The position numbers and the translations under genes are program-made. From Brevundimonas intermedia (GTDB lineage Bacteria; Pseudomonadota; Alphaproteobacteria; Caulobacterales; Caulobacteraceae): DNA of 64,000 nucleotides. How positions within the stretch are numbered: the stretch's first letter is position 1; every line of letters begins with the position of its first letter. Shown one piece after another: positions 60,005 through 64,000 of the stretch. The stretch spans positions 62,001 through 126,000 of the forward strand of contig NZ_BSFD01000010.1 in the NCBI RefSeq assembly GCF_027922165.1, read 5' to 3'. The notes below the pieces were generated by a model. That model was not told the DNA's origin and made no database searches. It saw nothing but the letters and a program-made list of their open reading frames with translations.

Positions 60005-61564
60005 TCAGCTCCGGGGCGTGCGGGGCTTGCCCCCCGGCGCGCGGCCGCTAGTGCCCGAAGGCCCGGCCGGCTTGCCGCCGCCGGTGCGCGGCGGTCGCGT
60101 TTCGCGTCCGCTGGGCGAGGCCGCGCCGAAGCCGCGGGGCTTGAACTCCCGCTTGCCCGCGTCGGCGCCCGCCGTGCGCGGCTTGTACTCGCGCTTGGGC
60201 CCGTCGCTGCTGCGGGCCGGAGCCCCCTCACGGGGCTTGAAGGCGCGGGCGGGACGATCCCCCTCCTCGCGCGGCCTGTAGGTGCGGGCCGGGCGTTCGC
60301 CGTCGGTCGGCGCGCCTTCGCGGGGTTTGAAGCTCTTCTTCGGATGGCCGGTCTTGGGCGCGGCCTTGGCCCAGCCTTCCTTCTTCGGCGGGCGCTCGCG
60401 GCGCTCGACCGCATCAGCCTGGGCTGTCTCAGCGGCGCGGACGCGGCTGGGCTTGCGCGACGGATCCGACATGGCCGAGCCCGAGCGTCCCTTGACGATG
60501 GGCGTCGAGACCCGACGGCCGGGGATGGGCGCCGGCGTCTCGACCGTATTGCCGGTCGGCAGGTTCTCGGGCCGGATGTAGTCGGCCAGCAGTTCGCGGA
60601 TCACGCGCGGCCCGACCTCTTCGACCGAGCCGATGGGCAGGACGTCCAGACGGAATGGACCATAGGCCAGGCGGATCAAGCGGTTGACCGTTAGGCCGAC
60701 CGACTCCAGCACCTTGCGGACTTCGCGGTTCTTGCCCTCGGTGATCGAGACCGAGATCCACAGATTGGCCGGGGCCTTGCCGTCCTCGGACTTGGACTCC
60801 TTGGCCTTGTCCAGCGTCGCCTCGATGGGGCCATAGGAGACGCCGTCCACGACGACGCCGTCCTTCAGCGCGTCCAGTTGGGCTTGGGTGATCTTGCCCC
60901 GCGCCCGCGCCCGGTACTGACGCACCAGCGAGGTCGCCGGCAATTCCAACGCCCGGCTCAGCTCGCCGTCATTGGTCAGCAGCAGCAGGCCTTCGGTCGC
61001 GAGGTCGAGCCGTCCGACCGAGATCACGCGCGGCAGACCGGCCGGCAGGGCGTCGAACACCGTCGGCCGTCCGGTGGGATCGCTGTGGCTGGTCAGCAGG
61101 CCGGCCGGCTTGTGATAGCGCCAGACCCGCGTCGCCTGGGTCGAACCGATGGGCTTGCCGTCGACCGTGATCACGTCGTCGCGCGTCACCAGGGTGGCCG
61201 GCGTGTCCAGGATGCGGCCATTGACCGCCACCTTGCCCAGGCCGATCAGCCGCTCGACCTCGCGCCGCGAGGCGATGCCGGCGCGGGCCATGGTCTTGGC
61301 GATTCGCTCGGCGCGCAGAGGCGTGTCGGACTTGCCCGAACCGGACGACGGCTTGCCGTCCTTGCCGGCGCGCGGCCGGTCGCCTCGGTCCGGCTTGTCG
61401 CCGAACCGCTTGGGGCCGTCTTCGCGAGGGCTGCGCGGCTTGTCGCCGAAGGAGGTCTTCCCGTCACCGCTCTTGCGAGGACCGGAGGATTTAAAGGGCC
61501 GAGGCGACCGTTCGTCTTGACGGGCGCGGGGCTTCTTGTCGTTGTCGTCTGTATGGCGGACCAT
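60005..61564 (-). CDS. RluB-type 23S rRNA pseudouridine synthase
   Basis: 519 aa. An N-terminal disordered Lys/Arg/Asp tail (1-75), an S4 domain (RIAKTMARAGIASRREVERL, then IGLGKVAVNG), the RsuA/RluB catalytic core (RVISVGRLDLATEGLLLLTN, catalytic Asp in GRLDLAT) and a long C-terminal Lys/Pro/Gly tail with repeated KPREGAP and YRPREEGDRP elements (about 355-519). The tails suggest RNA contact. The start ATG 61564 overlaps divergent tadA by 12 bp. Confidence 0.88.
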   Translation of the reverse strand: MVRHTDDNDKKPRARQDERSPRPFKSSGPRKSGDGKTSFGDKPRSPREDGPKRFGDKPDRGDRPRAGKDGKPSSGSGKSDTPLRAERIAKTMARAGIASRREVERLIGLGKVAVNGRILDTPATLVTRDDVITVDGKPIGSTQATRVWRYHKPAGLLTSHSDPTGRPTVFDALPAGLPRVISVGRLDLATEGLLLLTNDGELSRALELPATSLVRQYRARARGKITQAQLDALKDGVVVDGVSYGPIEATLDKAKESKSEDGKAPANLWISVSITEGKNREVRKVLESVGLTVNRLIRLAYGPFRLDVLPIGSVEEVGPRVIRELLADYIRPENLPTGNTVETPAPIPGRRVSTPIVKGRSGSAMSDPSRKPSRVRAAETAQADAVERRERPPKKEGWAKAAPKTGHPKKSFKPREGAPTDGERPARTYRPREEGDRPARAFKPREGAPARSSDGPKREYKPRTAGADAGKREFKPRGFGAASPSGRETRPPRTGGGKPAGPSGTSGRAPGGKPRTPRS

Positions 61565-62035
61565 GATGAGCGGTTCATGCGCATGGCGCTGGACCAAGCG
61601 CAAGCGGCGGCGGACGCAGGAGAGGTGCCTGTGGGCGCAATTCTTGTCGATCCTGCCTCAGGTGAGGTAATTTCGACCGGCGCCAACGGCCCAATCGGCG
61701 CGCACGACCCCACCGCCCACGCCGAGATCGTCGCCCTGCGACGCGCGGCGACGGCGTTGGAGAACTACCGACTGACCGGCCTGACCCTTTATGTGACGCT
61801 CGAGCCCTGCGCCATGTGCGCCGGCGCCATCAGCCACGCCCGCATCGGCCGCGTCGTCTGGGCCGCCGACGATCCCAAGGGCGGGGCGGTGCTCCACGGC
61901 CCCCGCCTGTTCGAACAACCCACCTGCCACTGGCGCCCGGCGACGGACTCGGGTCTGTTGGCGCAAGAGGCGTCCGCCCTGCTGAAATCCTTCTTCCGTC
62001 AACGGAGGGGAACGGCCGCGAACGGCGCACGTTAG
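61553..62035 (+). CDS. tadA: tRNA-specific adenosine deaminase TadA
   Basis: The 160-aa enzyme makes inosine at position 34 of tRNA-Arg. Zinc and catalytic motifs are PTAHAEIVALRRA (His, proton-shuttling Glu) and LEPCAMCAGAISHARIGRVV. Conserved C-terminus LLAQEASALLKSFFRQRR. ATG 61553 is the family start. Confidence 0.94.
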   Translation: MADHDERFMRMALDQAQAAADAGEVPVGAILVDPASGEVISTGANGPIGAHDPTAHAEIVALRRAATALENYRLTGLTLYVTLEPCAMCAGAISHARIGRVVWAADDPKGGAVLHGPRLFEQPTCHWRPATDSGLLAQEASALLKSFFRQRRGTAANGAR

Positions 62036-62074
62036 ATCGCCGCGCCAAGCGGCGCCGTTATCAGGAGTGTCGCC

Positions 62075-62500
62075 TTGTCCAAACCGGGCCTGCCGCCGTC
62101 GATCGTCTTCAGCGGCCTCGCCGCCGCCCTTCTCCTGACGGCCTGCGGTCCCGACCCCGACACCGCGCCCAGCACCGGCGACGAGGTCAAGGAACGCGCC
62201 ATCGAGGCCCAGACCGCCCGCCAGCGCACCGGCGCAGAGATCCAGGACCGTACCCTCAACCGCGTCGTCCACACCGTCTATCTGTGCGACAATGGCGAGC
62301 GCCTGTCGGTGGATTTCGACAACCCCCGCCAGATGGCCACCATCCGCAATTCGTCCGGCGAGGCCATCGACCTGTACCAGGAGCGCGCCGCCGACGGCAT
62401 CTGGTACCGCGCCTCCAACGTCGAATTGCGCGGCAAGGGCGTCCTGGCGACCTGGTCGGTCGAGGGCCGCCAGCCGACGCAATGTCGCGCGGTGGACTGA
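62075..62500 (+). CDS. MliC-like lipoprotein (lysozyme inhibitor family)
   Basis: 141 aa from TTG 62075 with AGGAG 7 bp upstream. Signal with lipobox LLLTAC at residue ~24, then a C-terminal MliC-type beta-barrel (HTVYLCDNGERLSVDFDN, RAADGIWYRASNVELRGKGV, LATWSVEG, final Cys). MliC proteins inhibit C-type lysozyme in the periplasm. Confidence 0.82.
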   Translation: MSKPGLPPSIVFSGLAAALLLTACGPDPDTAPSTGDEVKERAIEAQTARQRTGAEIQDRTLNRVVHTVYLCDNGERLSVDFDNPRQMATIRNSSGEAIDLYQERAADGIWYRASNVELRGKGVLATWSVEGRQPTQCRAVD

Positions 62501-62503
62501 GTC

Positions 62504-62884
62504 CTAGCCTCTGCGCGAGGTCGGACGCGGGGCCAGTTGGTCGAGCGCCTCCGCATTGTCCCGCCCCCAGGCATAGAGCAGCTCGACCGGTTCCACGAAC
62601 CGCACGCCTAGGTCCGTCAGCCGGTATTCCACGGCGGGCGGGAGGGTCTCCAGCACATGGCGACTAATCAGGCCGCTGACCTCCATCTCGCGCAACGTCT
62701 GGGTCAGCATCTTCTTGGACACGCCCGGCAGGCTGCGCAGCAGGACGCCGGCCCTCGCGCACCCGCCATGACGGGCATGGAGCGTGTGCAGAACCATGCT
62801 GGTCCATTTGGTCGCGAACAGTTCCAGCACCCGCCGGGGCGCGCAATCCTCGCGCCAGTCCTCGTCCTCGCCGCTCGCTTGCAT
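62504..62884 (-). CDS. HxlR-family transcriptional regulator
   Basis: 126 aa winged helix. PRRVLELFATKWTSMVLHTL, LLRSLPGVSKKMLTQTLREM and VEYRLTDLGVRFVEPVELLY are HxlR hallmarks. It is divergent from the reductase gene at 62992, and probably controls it. Such regulators often sense aldehydes, quinones or redox stress. Confidence 0.9.
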   Translation of the reverse strand: MQASGEDEDWREDCAPRRVLELFATKWTSMVLHTLHARHGGCARAGVLLRSLPGVSKKMLTQTLREMEVSGLISRHVLETLPPAVEYRLTDLGVRFVEPVELLYAWGRDNAEALDQLAPRPTSRRG

Positions 62885-62991
62885 GGTAGTCACCTTCTGG
62901 GAGCCAGGTCCCCAAATGGTGCCTTCTAGCGACCCGTCGTCGGCCCCACTAGGTGTGCCCTCAAGACGAAGTAGACGAAGCGGAGATGACG

Positions 62992-64000
62992 ATGTCGAAA
63001 ACAGCCCTAGTCGTGGGATCCAGCGGAATCGCCGGCGGCGCGGCCGCGGCCGAACTCGTGGCCCAGGGCTGGTCGGTGCTCGGCCTCGCCCGCAGGCCCG
63101 TCGCACAGGCGGGCGTCAGCCCCGTCGTCGCCGACCTCCACGATCCGGCGGCGACAGCGGCCGCCCTCGCCGATGCGCATCCCGACGCCGTCTTCTTCAC
63201 CACCTGGGCGCGCCAGTCGACGGAGGCGGAGAACATCCGCGTCAACGCCGCCATGGTGCGCGTCGTGCTCGACGCCGTGCGCCCAGCAGGCTCGGTCCGC
63301 CATGTGGCCCTGGTGACCGGACTCAAGCACTACCTCGGCCCGTTCGAGGCCTATGGCCAAGGCGTGCTGCCCCAGACTCCGTTCCGCGAGGAACAGGGGC
63401 GGCTCGACATCGACAACTTCTACTACGCCCAGGAAGACGAGGTCTTCTCCGCCGCCGAACGCGACGGCTTCACCTGGAGCATCCACCGCCCCCACACCAT
63501 CATCGGCAAGGCCATCGGCAACGCCATGAACATGGGCACGACCCTGGCGGTCTATGCCAGCCTGTGCCGCGAGACAGGCCGCCCGTTCCATTTCCCCGGC
63601 TCCGAGGCCCAGTGGAACGGCCTGACCGACATGACCAGCGCCACCCAGTTGGCGCGTCACCTCGTCTGGGCCGCGACCACGCCCGCCGCCGCCGACCAGG
63701 CCTTCAACGTCGTCAACGGCGACGTCTTCCGCTGGAAGTGGATGTGGGGGCGGATCGCCGACTGGTTCGGGCTCTCGCCCGCCGAGTTCGACGGGACGAT
63801 CACGCCGCTGGAGACCCAGATGGCTGAGGACGCTGAGATCTGGCGCGGTCTCGCCGCCCGCGAAGACCTGGTGGAGCCGGACCTCGACCGCCTGGCCTCG
63901 CCCTGGCACACGGACGCCGACCTCGGCCGCCCGATCGAAGTGGTGACCGACATGGGCAAGAGCCGCCGCCTGGGCTTCCTCGACTATCAGCCGACCGACG
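62992..64000 (+). CDS. SDR-family reductase/epimerase (PRISE-like), 3' end outside the window
   Basis: A Rossmann-fold protein with the NADP loop KTALVVGSSGIAGGAAAAEL (Gly-rich at residues ~8-17), HVALVTGLKHYLGPF, FYYAQEDEVF (Tyr region), WSIHRPHTIIGKAIGNAMNM and GSEAQWNGLTDMT. This set fits the progesterone-5-beta-reductase/iridoid-synthase-like (PRISE) group that reduces enones. ATG 62992 has GGAG 6 bp upstream. An ATG at 62986 is less well placed. Confidence 0.8.
   Translation, partial: MSKTALVVGSSGIAGGAAAAELVAQGWSVLGLARRPVAQAGVSPVVADLHDPAATAAALADAHPDAVFFTTWARQSTEAENIRVNAAMVRVVLDAVRPAGSVRHVALVTGLKHYLGPFEAYGQGVLPQTPFREEQGRLDIDNFYYAQEDEVFSAAERDGFTWSIHRPHTIIGKAIGNAMNMGTTLAVYASLCRETGRPFHFPGSEAQWNGLTDMTSATQLARHLVWAATTPAAADQAFNVVNGDVFRWKWMWGRIADWFGLSPAEFDGTITPLETQMAEDAEIWRGLAAREDLVEPDLDRLASPWHTDADLGRPIEVVTDMGKSRRLGFLDYQPTD

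Overview
The window is high-GC alphaproteobacterial chromosome, most likely from Caulobacteraceae and probably a Brevundimonas. This rests on overall protein character, a GTTC-N7-GTTC-type SOS box, a GapR-family protein and a lon/HU neighbourhood. It is an inference from memory of these families, not a database result.

Left flank (1-7933): the complex I genes nuoA-B-C-D-E-(93-aa membrane protein)-F run leftwards. They are followed by a three-helix membrane protein and a lipoprotein cut by the window edge. An AbgT-type transporter is divergent from nuoA. About 390 bp between the 93-aa gene and nuoF hold an odd open frame that resembles a signal peptide.

Prophage (7954-46986, 39 kb): a complete P2-type temperate phage sits in a tRNA-Val(UAC) gene, bounded by a perfect 55-bp direct repeat. 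The virion half (8.1-32.5 kb) is P2-like. It has the late activator ogr, tail genes D-U-T-E/E'-FII-FI-W-V, fibre and baseplate genes G-H-I-J, S, R, lysis genes (Rz1/Rz, amidase, holin), X and L, capsid genes M-N-O, and divergent P-Q. Three 27-bp dyads lie 57-58 bp from the start codons of V, J and P, and a fourth lies after Q. They look like the Ogr operators, and the three late genes probably have leaderless mRNAs. The tail chaperone pair E/E' carries a TTTTTTG -1 frameshift site.

The control and replication half (32.5-46.9 kb) is not P2-like. I see no gpA-type rolling-circle initiator. Instead there are a DNA adenine methylase, an SOS-box-driven zinc protein, a ParA plus ribbon-helix-helix partition cassette with five 18-bp iterons, and a HicAB toxin-antitoxin pair. 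A small winged-helix replication-like protein, a divergent XRE switch with 17-bp operators and a long ATGA-coupled early operon follow. The early operon includes a phage GapR homologue, several zinc ribbons, an excisionase-like protein and the integrase. Together this suggests a P2-type virion joined to a plasmid-type maintenance module, a possible phage-plasmid.

Right flank (47.0-64 kb): HU, lon (with a probable heat-shock promoter), pcm-surE-serS, mutL, a low-GC solitary caspase-like protease gene, a low-molecular-weight phosphatase, a small sigma factor with a membrane partner, rsmD, an RluB-type pseudouridine synthase, tadA, an MliC-like lipoprotein, an HxlR regulator, and a divergent SDR-type reductase that runs off the end. 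Two structured intergenic repeats flank serS.
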